DNA of 64,000 nucleotides from Cyanobium sp. ATX 6A2 (GCF_024346355.1 NZ_JAGQCU010000004.1:124001-188000); one strand, 5' to 3'; positions 1 through 8,818 are shown, counted from the stretch's first letter. Notes: generated by a model not told the origin, from the letters alone. Numbers and translations are program-made.

Positions 1-1009
1 GCAGCCGGCGGCCCGGTGCCTTGCGCCCCAGCCGGCGTTGCAGCCGGGCGAAGGAAGCCGGCCGCCCGGCGCCCTCCGGCCACACGATCACCTCCCCGTC
101 GAGCACGGTGCCATCGGGCAGGGCGGTTGCCGCCTCCATCAGCTCCGGGAAAGCGTGGTTGATCAGCTCCTCGCCACGGCTCCAGAGAAAGCCCTCGCCA
201 CCGCGGCGGATCAGCTGGCCGCGGATGCCGTCCCATTTCCACTCGCACAGCCAGGCTGTGGCTGCACCGGCGAGGGCTGCCGCCGCCGGATCGGCAGGCG
301 GCAGCGCTGAAGCCAGAAAGAACGGATAGGGGCGGCTGGGCACCGCCTCCTCGGCAGCGGCCGGGGCGATCAGCTTGCGGTAGGCCTCGGCCGAGGGCTG
401 GAATCCGCCCATCAGCCGGTGGGCCAGCAGCGGCTCCTCCAGGTCGCTGAGCTGGGCCAGGGCACGGATCACCAGCCCCTGGGCCACGCCCACACGGAAG
501 CCACCGGTGAACAGCTTGTTCATCACCAGCAGGGCGCCGGGCTTCAGGTCGCTCCAGAGCTGCCGCACCCGGTGGGCCTGGGGCTCGTGCTCGAGAGCGG
601 CGGCCGCGGGCAGCAAGGCCTCCATCCACACGTGCAGGGGGCAGGCGTGCAGGGGGGAATGCGGCGGCGACCTCTGCAGCGGGGAGGCCTGGCTGCCGGC
701 CGGATTCAGCTGCTGCCAGAGCAGGGCGATGGTCTCGGCTGAATCGCCCACGTGGGCATAGCACTCCTCAAACAGCCAGTCCGGCAGCGGCGATCCCTCC
801 AGGCAGATCTGGCGCAGCCGGCGGCCGGTGATCAGGCGCCGGCGCTGCTTTCCCAGCAGCACCTGCAGGGCCCAGGCGGCATCGGCGGGCGCAGCGCCGC
901 TGAAGTACTCCACCAGGGCCTCCACCTTGGCGGTGGTGCCGGTGCTCCGGTCCAGCTGCTCCACCAGGGCAACGAACGCTGCCAGCCCGGTCGTTGCGAC
1001 CTCAGCCAT
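1..1009 (-). CDS. ATP-dependent DNA ligase, C-terminus beyond window edge
   Basis: Reading the minus strand from ATG at 1009 gives an open frame to the window edge (336 residues, incomplete). It begins MAEVATTGLAAFVALVEQLD. An N-terminal helical region of about 220 residues precedes the adenylation motif EWKWDGIRGQ, where the lysine of KWDG is the expected AMP-accepting residue; DGEVIVW follows about 60 residues later. This layout fits bacterial ATP-dependent ligases that travel with a metallo-beta-lactamase-fold exonuclease; such an exonuclease lies at 7575-8765. The start overlaps the end of the mscS-like gene by 8 bases, so the two are probably co-transcribed. The OB-fold and C-terminal motifs lie outside the window. 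Confidence 0.85.
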   Translation of the reverse strand, partial: MAEVATTGLAAFVALVEQLDRSTGTTAKVEALVEYFSGAAPADAAWALQVLLGKQRRRLITGRRLRQICLEGSPLPDWLFEECYAHVGDSAETIALLWQQLNPAGSQASPLQRSPPHSPLHACPLHVWMEALLPAAAALEHEPQAHRVRQLWSDLKPGALLVMNKLFTGGFRVGVAQGLVIRALAQLSDLEEPLLAHRLMGGFQPSAEAYRKLIAPAAAEEAVPSRPYPFFLASALPPADPAAAALAGAATAWLCEWKWDGIRGQLIRRGGEGFLWSRGEELINHAFPELMEAATALPDGTVLDGEVIVWPEGAGRPASFARLQRRLGRKAPGRRL

Positions 1010-1853
1010 CCCTTTCGGACCCGCTCTCCCCCCTGATCCCGGGCCAGCCGGCGGGGAGGTTGGGGTAGGCGAGGCCATGGCGGCGGAAGGCCTGCTTGCT
1101 GCGGCGGATCAGATCGGTGCGATAGGTGAACTCGTCGCGGATGTCCAGCGGGTAGCAGCGCAGTTTGAACTGGGTGCCCCAGGGGTATTCCCGCATGATC
1201 ACGGTCACCGGCAGGCGCAGCTGGGTGTAGGGACTGCTGTAGGCGGCCTGACGCAGAATCGTGATCACGATGTCGCTCTCGATCTGGTGATCGAAGTAGA
1301 AATCCGTGGCCACCTGGGCTTCCAGCGCACCGGTGTTGGCATTGGCGATGGCTTCGGTCCAGGTTTTGTTGTGGGGGATGGTGACGATGTTGTCGTCGGG
1401 GGTGTGCAACTGAATTGCCCGCAGTCCATAGCCCACCATCTCGCCATAATGATCACCGATTTGGATTCGATCTCCCACTCGGTAGGGCGCCTCGAACAAT
1501 GCGACAATGCCGGCAATGATTGAACTCACGTAGTCCTTCAACGCGAAGGCCAGCGCGATCGCGATTGTTCCGGTGATCGCCAGCAGGTTGGTTTGGGAGA
1601 GCTTGAGGAACTGCTGCAGCAGATAGCTGATGGTGGTGATCAGAATGATCGCCTTCCACAACGGCAGCGACTGCTTGATCAGCATGCGAAACCGGCGCGC
1701 CACCTTTTCTGAGGCCCAGGTTGTGGAGACCTCCACCAGCCACATGCCGCCATAGGCGATGCCGATGGCGATCGCCGCCCGCAGCAGCTTCGCCAAGGTG
1801 AGGTCGGTGAACAGGTCGGTGAACACGCTGGAGTTGAGCTGGGCGATCGGCAT
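1002..1853 (-). CDS. MscS-family mechanosensitive ion channel
   Basis: A 283-residue membrane protein from ATG at 1853 (MPIAQLNSSVFTDLF). Two to three hydrophobic helices occupy the first 100 residues. A pore-helix-like stretch (AITGTIAIALAFALKDYVS) leads into the conserved beta domain (FEAPYRVGDRIQIGDHYGE), which is diagnostic of MscS channels; VTIPHNKTW follows. Channels of this family open under membrane tension and release solutes on hypo-osmotic shock. The start codon shares one base with the stop of the upstream gene (TGATG), which suggests translational coupling. A longer frame to 1973 exists but would run inside the upstream gene, so the internal ATG was chosen. Confidence 0.88.
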   Translation of the reverse strand: MPIAQLNSSVFTDLFTDLTLAKLLRAAIAIGIAYGGMWLVEVSTTWASEKVARRFRMLIKQSLPLWKAIILITTISYLLQQFLKLSQTNLLAITGTIAIALAFALKDYVSSIIAGIVALFEAPYRVGDRIQIGDHYGEMVGYGLRAIQLHTPDDNIVTIPHNKTWTEAIANANTGALEAQVATDFYFDHQIESDIVITILRQAAYSSPYTQLRLPVTVIMREYPWGTQFKLRCYPLDIRDEFTYRTDLIRRSKQAFRRHGLAYPNLPAGWPGIRGESGSERDG

Positions 1854-3016
1854 CAGGCGCTCTCCACGAAGAAATTGTTGTTGGCGAGATCGCTGGCGAT
1901 TTGCCCGTAATGGAGGGGCGACACCATCAGGATGTCGCCCCGGGTCTCCAGGATTCCCTGGCGCAGCAGCCACTGGGTCCGGGCTTCAACCCGGCCATCT
2001 GCGTCCCCCAGGCAGCGGATGAGGTGGCGTCGGCTGATGCGTCCATGGATCAGGACGGCATGCAGCAGGTAGCGATCGATCCCGACCAGCGACGGCAGGG
2101 AGCGCAGGGCCGGCCCCGTGGCGATGAGCCTGGGCTCGTCGCCGGCCCCGTTGGGCTGCTCCTCGACGCGCAGGCCATCGAGCCAGATCCGGGCGGCAAT
2201 GGTGCTGACGCCTTTGGCCAGATCGGCCAGTTCCTGCCAGTCGAAGCTGTCGGTGTTTGCCTCAACGGCCGGGGGGAGGGACTCGAGAGACAGGAGCCAG
2301 GGCTTCAGATCGTCGCCACCCAGCCTGGGCAGGCTGACGGGTGCGCCGAAGCAGGCTTCGGCCTGGGCGACGGCATCGAGAAAGCTCCAGGCCCAGCGGT
2401 TGCAGCCGATCACCCAGAACAGATCCGGGCGCTGCACCAGCTCGGAGCGCAGCACCTCGATGCTCTCCCAGCCGCCGATGCAGCGCAGGAACAGCATGTC
2501 CAGCGCCGGGATCAGCACCAGCCTTGCCTGCTCGCCTCCCTCCGCGCCACCGTCCTTGTCACTGTTGTTGTCACCGGACGGCATGGCCGGCAGGGCGCGA
2601 AAGGCCTCTCGCACCAGCTCGGGCATGGTCAGCGGATCATCGCGGCGCTGATCGGCCGCCAGGGGTGTGATCAGGTCACTGGCCCTGAAGCCTGCGTCGG
2701 CGCTGAGGGCATCGCTGAGGAGGTGGTCGAGCGGCTCGAGCGGGTTTGCCAGTATCACCAGGGCATTGCCGGCCTGCGGTTGCTGCCGCCACCGCTTCAG
2801 GCCCTCCTGGACCGCTGTGCAGATGGTGGTGCGGGAGGCCTCCGGGGCCAGCAGGCTCTCGATGTCTTGCTGCAGTCGGTTCCGCAGGGGGGCCGGCAGG
2901 TCGCTCAGCTCCCCATCGCTGAATCCGCTTTTCTGGGAGCTCTGGAGCCAACGTCGCAGCGATCGCCACCAGCTCCCCCCGAGGCCGGCAGTGACGGAGC
3001 CGATGATCGCCTTCAT
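1853..3016 (-). CDS. NTPase-like protein coupled to MscS channel
   Basis: A 387-residue protein from ATG at 3016 (MKAIIGSVTAGLGGSWW); the frame stays open to 3094, so an earlier start is possible. I recognise no named family with certainty. A nucleotide-binding-protein-like core alternates hydrophobic strands (GNALVILANP, RLVLIPALDMLFLRC, DLFWVIGCNRWAWSFLDAV), reminiscent of AAA/STAND-type proteins but without a clear Walker A lysine. The C-terminal 80 residues look like a winged helix (GRISRRHLIRCLGDADG, LLRQGILETRGDILMVSPLH). It overlaps mscS by one base, so it may regulate or assemble with the channel; that role is inference from gene order. No transmembrane segment is obvious. Confidence 0.6.
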   Translation of the reverse strand: MKAIIGSVTAGLGGSWWRSLRRWLQSSQKSGFSDGELSDLPAPLRNRLQQDIESLLAPEASRTTICTAVQEGLKRWRQQPQAGNALVILANPLEPLDHLLSDALSADAGFRASDLITPLAADQRRDDPLTMPELVREAFRALPAMPSGDNNSDKDGGAEGGEQARLVLIPALDMLFLRCIGGWESIEVLRSELVQRPDLFWVIGCNRWAWSFLDAVAQAEACFGAPVSLPRLGGDDLKPWLLSLESLPPAVEANTDSFDWQELADLAKGVSTIAARIWLDGLRVEEQPNGAGDEPRLIATGPALRSLPSLVGIDRYLLHAVLIHGRISRRHLIRCLGDADGRVEARTQWLLRQGILETRGDILMVSPLHYGQIASDLANNNFFVESA

Positions 3017-3239
3017 GGTGAGCGACGCCCGGCATTGACGCTTGATCCTGACAGGGTACGAACTCGCCCCGCAGTTCATAGTATGTTGCGACATGCAAAC
3101 AAATGATTAATGGCGATGAACCGTGCGCTTTCGACTACACCGGAATCACGCGGCTGAATCCTCTCGGTCACGGCCTCGTGCCCTCGCCCCTGCTGCGCAC
3201 CGCTCCGATCAAGCGCAGGCCCCGGCTGCGGCCCGGAGC
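3017..3239. other. Intergenic region between gltS-like gene and NTPase-like gene
   Basis: This 223-base gap is locally AT-richer around 3060-3115 (TAGTATGTTGCGACATGCAA), the likely promoter region for the minus-strand NTPase-mscS-ligase group, although no convincing -35/-10 pair at 17-base spacing was found. The rest shows no open frame with family resemblance. Confidence 0.3.
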
Positions 3240-4613
3240 TCATGCGGAGCCGTCGACGGCCTGAGATCGGGGCAGCAGCCGCAGGCCCACCACCAGGGCG
3301 CAGAGGGTGAATGCCAGGCACAGTGCTGTCCAGCGTCCCAGCCCCATGCTGGTGATCGCCAGGGGGGCGAACGCGGTGATCAGCCCCCCGCCCAGGAAGG
3401 GCTCAAACAGCAGCTGCTTGAACGAAAACGCCTCCAGCACCTGGCTGCGGCCCGTGGGATCGGCCATGCGAAGCAGCAGCAGACCGTTGGCCGTGCTGCC
3501 GGTGGCCTGGCCGAAGTCGGCGATGGCGCGCTCGAACCAGGCATCGGGGAAGAGCCGCGGCGCCAGCAGCAGCACCATCAGCACGTTCCAAACCAGGCCC
3601 ACCACGGCCAGCACCGTGAAGGGCAGCAGGTTGTCGGCCAGCAAGGGCAGATTGAGGCTGGCCATGGCGGCGGTGATCAGCACATCCATCGACAGCGAGG
3701 CGATGCTGGCCTGATCCGATGCCGAGGCCAGAAACGGCTGGTTGAGCTTCTGCAGCAGCAGCTGCACCAGCAGCCCGCCCACCATCGCCAGGGGGAACAC
3801 CGGCACGGCATCGAACAGCGGCGAGATCTGTATCAGGATCTGCTTGAGCAGCGCACCCACGCCCACCGCCACCCCCGCCAGGCAGAGGTTGAGGGTGAGC
3901 ACATCGAGGCTGATGGTCTGTTCGGCCGGAATCAGCCCGGCGGCCCGCTCCCCGGCCAGCCGCCCCTCGGCGCCGAAGCTGCCCTTGCGGCCGCCCACCA
4001 GCGCTGAAGGGCTGCGGTGCCGCTGGCGCAGCAGCCAGGTGCGGGCCTGGCCAACGAGCACCAGAGCGGTGCCGAGCAGCACCGAGGCCATCACGCCCAC
4101 TGTGGCCATGGCCAGGGCCAGGGTGCGCCCGGCTGGAAATCCCAGCTCCGTGTAGGTGCGCCCCAGGCCGGCCGCCGTGCCATGGCCACCTTCGAAGCCC
4201 ACCTCCACCAGGGTGGCCATCAGTGGGTGGCTGCCCAGCAGCGGTTGCAGCACAAGCAGCACCACCACGCCGGCCACCAGGTACTGGCCGAAGCCGATCA
4301 CCATCGAAAAGGCGGTCTGGTGGGCGGCCCGCTCCCACAGCCGTTGGGGACTGGGCAGCCGCTGGCCCAGAAACAGGGTGGCGAACACCAGGGCGATCAG
4401 GGCCGCCGGTGCCTGCGACCACACCTCCTGAACCCTGTCGGGCACCAGCTGCAGCGGGCCGTAGGGGCCCACCGCCAACCCCAGCAGGCCGGCGATCAGC
4501 GCCTCCGGCAGCCCCAGCTGACGCAGCACGCGCACCCGCTGGCGCAGCACCAGGGCGATCAGCAGCAGCAGGCTGAGCACCGAGAAGGCGATCAGCACGT
4601 CGTAGACCTGCAT
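3240..4613 (-). CDS. Sodium:glutamate symporter (GltS family)
   Basis: A 457-residue integral membrane protein from ATG at 4613 (MQVYDVLIAFSVLSLLLL); a GTG nine bases upstream is an alternative. About ten to eleven hydrophobic helices are visible. Features typical of GltS are the early LPEALIAGLLGLAVGPYG, the central VEVGFEGGHGTAAGLGRTY and the later FGQATGSTANGLLLLRMADP; the last two are the pseudo-symmetric glycine-rich substrate and sodium regions. The family imports glutamate with Na+. It starts two bases after the stop of the type III polyketide synthase gene and is the last gene of that operon. Substrate specificity cannot be read from sequence. Confidence 0.85.
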   Translation of the reverse strand: MQVYDVLIAFSVLSLLLLIALVLRQRVRVLRQLGLPEALIAGLLGLAVGPYGPLQLVPDRVQEVWSQAPAALIALVFATLFLGQRLPSPQRLWERAAHQTAFSMVIGFGQYLVAGVVVLLVLQPLLGSHPLMATLVEVGFEGGHGTAAGLGRTYTELGFPAGRTLALAMATVGVMASVLLGTALVLVGQARTWLLRQRHRSPSALVGGRKGSFGAEGRLAGERAAGLIPAEQTISLDVLTLNLCLAGVAVGVGALLKQILIQISPLFDAVPVFPLAMVGGLLVQLLLQKLNQPFLASASDQASIASLSMDVLITAAMASLNLPLLADNLLPFTVLAVVGLVWNVLMVLLLAPRLFPDAWFERAIADFGQATGSTANGLLLLRMADPTGRSQVLEAFSFKQLLFEPFLGGGLITAFAPLAITSMGLGRWTALCLAFTLCALVVGLRLLPRSQAVDGSA

Positions 4614-4615
4614 GG

Positions 4616-5728
4616 TCAGCACTCCGGGGTGTCGAGCAGGGCGGCCTCCACGGTGAGGCCGGGGCCGAAGGCCAGGGCCACCCAGGGTCCGGGGGCCTTC
4701 GCGCGGCGCAGCCGCTCGAGGATGAACAGGATCGTGGCCGAGGACATGTTGCCGTGTTCACGCAGCACGGTTTCGGACACGGCGATCTGCTCCGGCGCCA
4801 GCCCCAGGGCCGCGGCACTGGCCTGCAGGATGCGCGGGCCGCCGGGGTGCAGGGCCCAGGCGCCGATGGCCTCGATCGTCAGGCCCTGGCGGCGCAACCA
4901 GCGCTCCAGCCAGGGGCGCAGGTGGCTCGCCACCGCTGCTGGCACCCGGGGCGAGAGGCCCATGGCGAAGCCGTGGTCGCCGATCGTCCACGACATCAGC
5001 TCTGCCGTGTCCGGGATCACGGTGGAGCCGGAGGCCAGCGCCCGCAGGGGCGCCCCCCCGTCGCCAACCCCGCCGCCACCCCCGTCGCCGGCGGTGGCCA
5101 CCAGGGCTGCGGCCCCGTCGGCGAACAGGGCGTTGGCCACCACCTTCTCGGGATCCCAGCCGTAGTGCAGGTGCAGGCTGCACAGCTCCAGGGAGCAGAG
5201 CAGCACGCAGGCCAGGGGGTCGGCCTCCACAAAGGCCCGGGCCACCCGCAGGCCGTTGAGGGAGCCATGGCAGCCCATGAAGCCCACCTGGGTGCGCTCC
5301 ACATCGGGGTGCAGGGGCAGCTGGGCGATCAGCTCCAGGTCGAACCCCGGGGCCTGGAAGCCCGTGCAGCACACCGTCACCAGGTGGGTGATGCGCTCGG
5401 CCGGCAGATCGGCGTCCGCCAGGGCCTGCCGCGCCGCCGCCAGGGCCAGGGGCCCGGCATGGACGGCGAAGCGCTCCATGCGCTCGGCGGTGGAGGGATT
5501 GCGCTCGCCGTAGAAGGGCAGCCGCTCAGCGATCGGGCTCTCAGGCTCGCCGCTCTCCAGCAGCACGCTGTGGCGGGTGTGCACCCGCGTGCGCCGCTGG
5601 ATGCGCTCCAGCAGGGCCAACCGCTCCGGGCTGTCGGCGATCAGGTGCCGGCCCAGGGCGACGGCGTCAGTCTGATTGGCCCTGTGGGCGGGTACCGCCG
5701 TGCCGATGCCGCGGATGCTCAGCGGCAT
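4616..5728 (-). CDS. Type III polyketide synthase (chalcone-synthase-like)
   Basis: A 370-residue thiolase-fold enzyme from ATG at 5728 (MPLSIRGIGTAVPAHRA). The catalytic triad is in place: Cys153 in VGFMGCHGSLNGL, His294 in WALHPGGPRIL and Asn327 in REHGNMSSATI. The C-terminal FGPGLTVEAALL is also typical. The family condenses malonyl-CoA units onto an acyl-CoA starter to give pyrones or phenolic lipids. A glycine-rich insert near residues 214-226 (GDGGGGGVGDGG) is unusual and probably a surface loop grown by repeat expansion. The gene overlaps the upstream oxidoreductase by 10 bases. With that oxidoreductase and a methyltransferase it forms the widespread bacterial methyltransferase-oxidoreductase-PKS III group; the product is unknown. 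Confidence 0.9.
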   Translation of the reverse strand: MPLSIRGIGTAVPAHRANQTDAVALGRHLIADSPERLALLERIQRRTRVHTRHSVLLESGEPESPIAERLPFYGERNPSTAERMERFAVHAGPLALAAARQALADADLPAERITHLVTVCCTGFQAPGFDLELIAQLPLHPDVERTQVGFMGCHGSLNGLRVARAFVEADPLACVLLCSLELCSLHLHYGWDPEKVVANALFADGAAALVATAGDGGGGGVGDGGAPLRALASGSTVIPDTAELMSWTIGDHGFAMGLSPRVPAAVASHLRPWLERWLRRQGLTIEAIGAWALHPGGPRILQASAAALGLAPEQIAVSETVLREHGNMSSATILFILERLRRAKAPGPWVALAFGPGLTVEAALLDTPEC

Positions 5729-6909
5729 GGCAACGGCACAGGCAATGGCACGGGCAGGACGGTGGGGGGGTGGTTGAGCTGGTGGATCAGCCGGCGGGGC
5801 AGGGGCGGCACCCGCGTGGCCAGCTCGAACAGAGCCCTGGCGGCGAGCGGATGGCGGAGCAGGGCGGCAACGGTGCGGCAGTGCCGCTGGCGCCTGCCGA
5901 TCCGCCTGCCCAGGCTGCGCACCCACTGGCGCTCGAGCGCCAGCCGCCAGCCCTGCACACCTTCCAACACCAGGGGGGTGGCGGCGACGGCGGCGGTGAG
6001 GGCCCAGCCCATGCCCTCGCCGGTGAACGGCTCCACGTAGCCGGCCGCGTCCCCCAGCACCAGGAAGCGCTCTCCCGCCAGGGCCGTGGCCCGGCGCGTG
6101 AGGGCCGGGGTGCACTGCCAGGCGGCGGCGGCCAGACCCGCCGGAACGGGGAACCCCGCCTGCTCCAGCACCACCGCGGCGGCGCCGGCGGGCCCGCCGG
6201 CCCGGGCGAGCAGGGGCCGATCGAAGGCGGCGGCTAGATCGAGCCGGCCGTCCTCCAGCCGCACCAGACCCACATAGCCCTGGCGGCCCACGGCCATGTG
6301 GATGCAGCCCGGGGTGTAGGTCGCCTCACCGGCCGCCAGCAGGCAGCCGGCACCCACCCGGGAGCGGGGCTGGATGCGCACGCCCGAGCCCGGCACCCCA
6401 TCGAGGCAGCGGTGGGCGAGCCCCGCCGCCACCAGCACCACCGCGGCACGCACATCCTCCCCCGCGCGCCCGCTGCCATCGCGCAGGGTCACGGTGCGCC
6501 AGAGCGGACCCGCCGGACCCAGCCGGGCGCTGGTGTGGGGCCGAAACGTGGCGCCGGCGGCGATCGCCGCCTGCACCAGCGCCTGATCGAAGCGCTCCCG
6601 CGAGAGTGCCCGGCCATCGGGCAACGGGAAGCTGGCCTGGCGGCCCCCCAGCCCCACGCGCAGCCGCTCCAGGGGCACTCCGCCCTGGCTGTCGATCAGC
6701 TCGGCCAGCCCCAGGGAGGCGAGCACCGCCCGGGCCTGGCCGTTGAGGCAGCAGCCGCACACCTTCCAGCGGGGCCAGCGACGCTTCTCCACCAGCAGCA
6801 CGCGCAGGCCCCGCCGGGCCAGATCCAGGGCGGCCAGCGACCCGGCCGGGCCGGCGCCCACCACCACCACATCCCAGTGGCGGTTGGAGGTGCTTGTGCT
6901 GGAACCCAT
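5719..6909 (-). CDS. FAD-dependent oxidoreductase (geranylgeranyl-reductase-like)
   Basis: A 396-residue flavoprotein. ATG at 6909 was chosen; GTG at 6918, overlapping the methyltransferase stop, is an alternative. The N-terminal Rossmann motif VVVVGAGPAGSLAALDLARR binds FAD, followed by VLLVEKRRWPRWKVCG. The second FAD motif is RFLVLGDAAGYVEPFTGEGM near residue 285. These place it in the group of aromatic-ring monooxygenases and geranylgeranyl reductases. The middle of the type III PKS trio is usually such an oxidoreductase, which is thought to oxidise or reduce the polyketide product; the exact reaction is unknown. Both neighbours overlap or abut it, so tight co-expression is expected. Confidence 0.82.
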   Translation of the reverse strand: MGSSTSTSNRHWDVVVVGAGPAGSLAALDLARRGLRVLLVEKRRWPRWKVCGCCLNGQARAVLASLGLAELIDSQGGVPLERLRVGLGGRQASFPLPDGRALSRERFDQALVQAAIAAGATFRPHTSARLGPAGPLWRTVTLRDGSGRAGEDVRAAVVLVAAGLAHRCLDGVPGSGVRIQPRSRVGAGCLLAAGEATYTPGCIHMAVGRQGYVGLVRLEDGRLDLAAAFDRPLLARAGGPAGAAAVVLEQAGFPVPAGLAAAAWQCTPALTRRATALAGERFLVLGDAAGYVEPFTGEGMGWALTAAVAATPLVLEGVQGWRLALERQWVRSLGRRIGRRQRHCRTVAALLRHPLAARALFELATRVPPLPRRLIHQLNHPPTVLPVPLPVPLPCR

Positions 6910-6910
6910 C

Positions 6911-7645
6911 TCAATCACGGTTCCAGCGCAGAAGGTAACGCTCCGGCCAGCAGCGCCGCAGCGCCGCGCCCCTCAGCCCTGCCCGTTGGGCCATGGCGGC
7001 CACCTCAGCCAGCTGGAACGCCCCCCGCACCGACAGCGGCCCATCGATGTGCACCACCGGCGAGCGGCTCAGCAGCCGGGTGCCACTCCAGGCCAGGGCG
7101 TAGCCCAGGGGGCTGCGGATCAGGTCGTTGACGAGAACCAGCAGGTGGGCGCGCCTGGCCATCAGGGCCAGGAGGCGCACGGCGTCGTCGCCATCGAGGT
7201 GGTGCAGGAACAGGGAGCAGAGCACCACGTCGTAGCCCTCGGGGTTGGCGGCCCCGGGACCTTGTGGCCAGGGATCGGCCAGAGCATCGGCCTGGAAAAA
7301 GCGCACCGGAACGCCGCGACGGCCGGCATTGGCGCTGGCGATGGTCACCGCCTCCGGGTTGAGATCGCAGCCCTCGAGGATCAGGTCGATACCGCCCCGC
7401 CTGGCCATCAGGGCCAGATCGATGGCGGTGTCGCCGCCGCCGCAGGCCAGATCCAGCACCCGCAGCGGCCGCTCCGGCAGACGCTCGGCCAACTCCTGGA
7501 TCGGGGCGAACAGGCTGGCGGAGCAGCGGCTGATGGCGTTGATGCGGCGCAGGCCCGCCAGGGCCCGTTCGTGCTCAGCGGGATCCAGTCCGGGCTGGTC
7601 CATCAGCTCCGGCAGGCGCTGCCGCCGGGCCAGGGGAAGCGGCAT
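6911..7645 (-). CDS. Class I SAM-dependent methyltransferase of the PKS operon
   Basis: A 244-residue protein from ATG at 7645; Met15 (MDQPGLDPAEHERAL, 7603) is an equally plausible start. The SAM-binding motif I is LRVLDLACGGGDTAIDLAL, the acidic residue after strand 2 is in LEGCDLNPEAV, and motif IV is YDVVLCSLFLHHL. The N-terminal segment with ERALAGLRRIN is typical of methyltransferases paired with type III PKS genes. It probably methylates the polyketide or its oxidised form; this is inferred from the operon. Its 5' end overlaps the 3' end of the exonuclease gene by 71 bases, an unusually long overlap if the first ATG is right. Confidence 0.8.
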   Translation of the reverse strand: MPLPLARRQRLPELMDQPGLDPAEHERALAGLRRINAISRCSASLFAPIQELAERLPERPLRVLDLACGGGDTAIDLALMARRGGIDLILEGCDLNPEAVTIASANAGRRGVPVRFFQADALADPWPQGPGAANPEGYDVVLCSLFLHHLDGDDAVRLLALMARRAHLLVLVNDLIRSPLGYALAWSGTRLLSRSPVVHIDGPLSVRGAFQLAEVAAMAQRAGLRGAALRRCWPERYLLRWNRD

Positions 7646-8765
7646 CGCTGGCGAGAGGTGAAACGGGCGCGCCCATGGTGGCGGGCTCAGCCCAGCTATG
7701 GGTTCTGTGCTCCTCCAGCTCATCGCCCCGCTCGGCCGTGAACCCGCCCTCCAGGGGCTCGGCGCTGATGCCCTCCACCTCGCGCAGGTAGCGGGCCAGG
7801 CCATGGCTGTTGCCGTGGGTCACATACACCTGGCGGGCGCCGGTGTCGCGCACGGTGCGCAGCAGGCCGGCCCAGTCGGCGTGATCGCTCATCACGAAGC
7901 CCCGCTCCATGCCGCGCCGGTGGCGGACGCCACGCACGGCCATCCAGCCGCTCACAAACGCCGTCTGCGCCAACTGGAAACGCTTCATCCACACCGAGCG
8001 GTGGGCCGAGGGCGGTGCGATCACCAGCCGCCCCGCCAGGGATTCGCCTTTCGCCAAGGCACTCACAGGCCGGGTGGGCGGCAGGGCCACGCCGGCCTCG
8101 CGGTAGGCGGGCATCAGCGCCTCCACGGCGCCATGCAGCAGGATCTCGCTCCCTTCCCCGCCGGGCTGGCCGGGCTGGCCGGGCTGGCCCACGCCGATGG
8201 CAGCCAGCTCGGCCAGCAGCCGCTGGGCCTTGCCGAAGGCATAGGCAAACAGGATCGAGGGCCGCTCCGGTGCCACCTGCCACCACTGCAGGATCTGCCG
8301 GGCCACCACCGCGCCGCTCTGCCAGCGGTAGATGGGCAGGCCGAAGGTGGCCTCGGTGATGAACACATCGGCAGCCACCGGCTCGAAGGGCGCGCAGCTC
8401 GGATCGGCGCAGCGCTTGTAGTCGCCGCTCACCAGCCAGCTCTCGCCGCCGGCCTCGAGGCGGATCTGGGCGCTGCCGAGCACGTGGCCGGCGCTGTGAA
8501 ACGACACCCTGGCCTCGCCGATGCGATGCAGCGCTCCGTAGTCGACCGGGATCAGGTTGATCGTGGCCCCCAGGCGCTGGCGCAGGATTCCCTCGCTGGC
8601 CCCGATCGCCCAGTATTCGCCGCAGCCGGGGCGGGCATGGTCGGCGTGGGCGTGGCTGATCAGGGCCCGGGGTACGGGCTGCCAGGGATCAATCCAGGCC
8701 CCCGCCGCCCGGCAGTAGAGCCCCTGGGGGGTGAGCTCCAGCAGGGCGCCAGGGGGCAGGGGCAT
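7575..8765 (-). CDS. Ligase-associated metallo-beta-lactamase-fold exonuclease
   Basis: A 396-residue protein of the beta-CASP metallo-beta-lactamase superfamily. The metal motif HAHADHARPG is near residue 38, with further ligands in FHSAGHVLGSAQI and SGDYKRCADPS. FVMSDHADW and VYVTHGNSHGLARYL complete the C-terminal part. The family is annotated as a ligase-associated DNA damage response exonuclease and normally neighbours an ATP-dependent DNA ligase. Here that ligase lies about 6.5 kb downstream on the same strand with the PKS trio between them. A short GQPGQPGQPG insert around residue 200 comes from a nine-base tandem repeat. The last 45 residues are Ala/Pro-rich and poorly conserved-looking. 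Confidence 0.85.
   Translation of the reverse strand: MPLPPGALLELTPQGLYCRAAGAWIDPWQPVPRALISHAHADHARPGCGEYWAIGASEGILRQRLGATINLIPVDYGALHRIGEARVSFHSAGHVLGSAQIRLEAGGESWLVSGDYKRCADPSCAPFEPVAADVFITEATFGLPIYRWQSGAVVARQILQWWQVAPERPSILFAYAFGKAQRLLAELAAIGVGQPGQPGQPGGEGSEILLHGAVEALMPAYREAGVALPPTRPVSALAKGESLAGRLVIAPPSAHRSVWMKRFQLAQTAFVSGWMAVRGVRHRRGMERGFVMSDHADWAGLLRTVRDTGARQVYVTHGNSHGLARYLREVEGISAEPLEGGFTAERGDELEEHRTHSWAEPATMGAPVSPLASDAASPGPAAAPAGADGPARTGSR
8161..8187. repeat. Three tandem copies of a 9-bp unit inside the exonuclease gene
   Basis: The unit ccgggctgg is repeated three times exactly; translated on the minus strand it gives the Gly-Gln-Pro repeat. Copy-number change would keep the reading frame. 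Confidence 0.9.
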
Positions 8766-8800
8766 GGCTTTGGCGCAGCGCCGTCATCCTGGCGACATCC

Positions 8801-8817
8801 GGCAGATGCCATCTGCC
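8801..8817. promoter_or_regulatory. Perfect inverted repeat upstream of aldolase promoter
   Basis: GGCAGAT-GCC-ATCTGCC is a 7-bp perfect palindrome with a 3-base spacer, two bases upstream of the -35 hexamer for the aldolase gene. It could be an operator for an activator or repressor, or the 3' hairpin of a transcript. No U-run follows on either side, so a terminator role is less likely. Confidence 0.4.
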
Positions 8818-8818
8818 G

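Noticed and set aside
3076-3321. An 81-residue minus-strand gene upstream of the NTPase-like gene
   Set aside because: It overlaps the 5' promoter region and the 3' end of gltS, with low-complexity composition and no resemblance to any protein.
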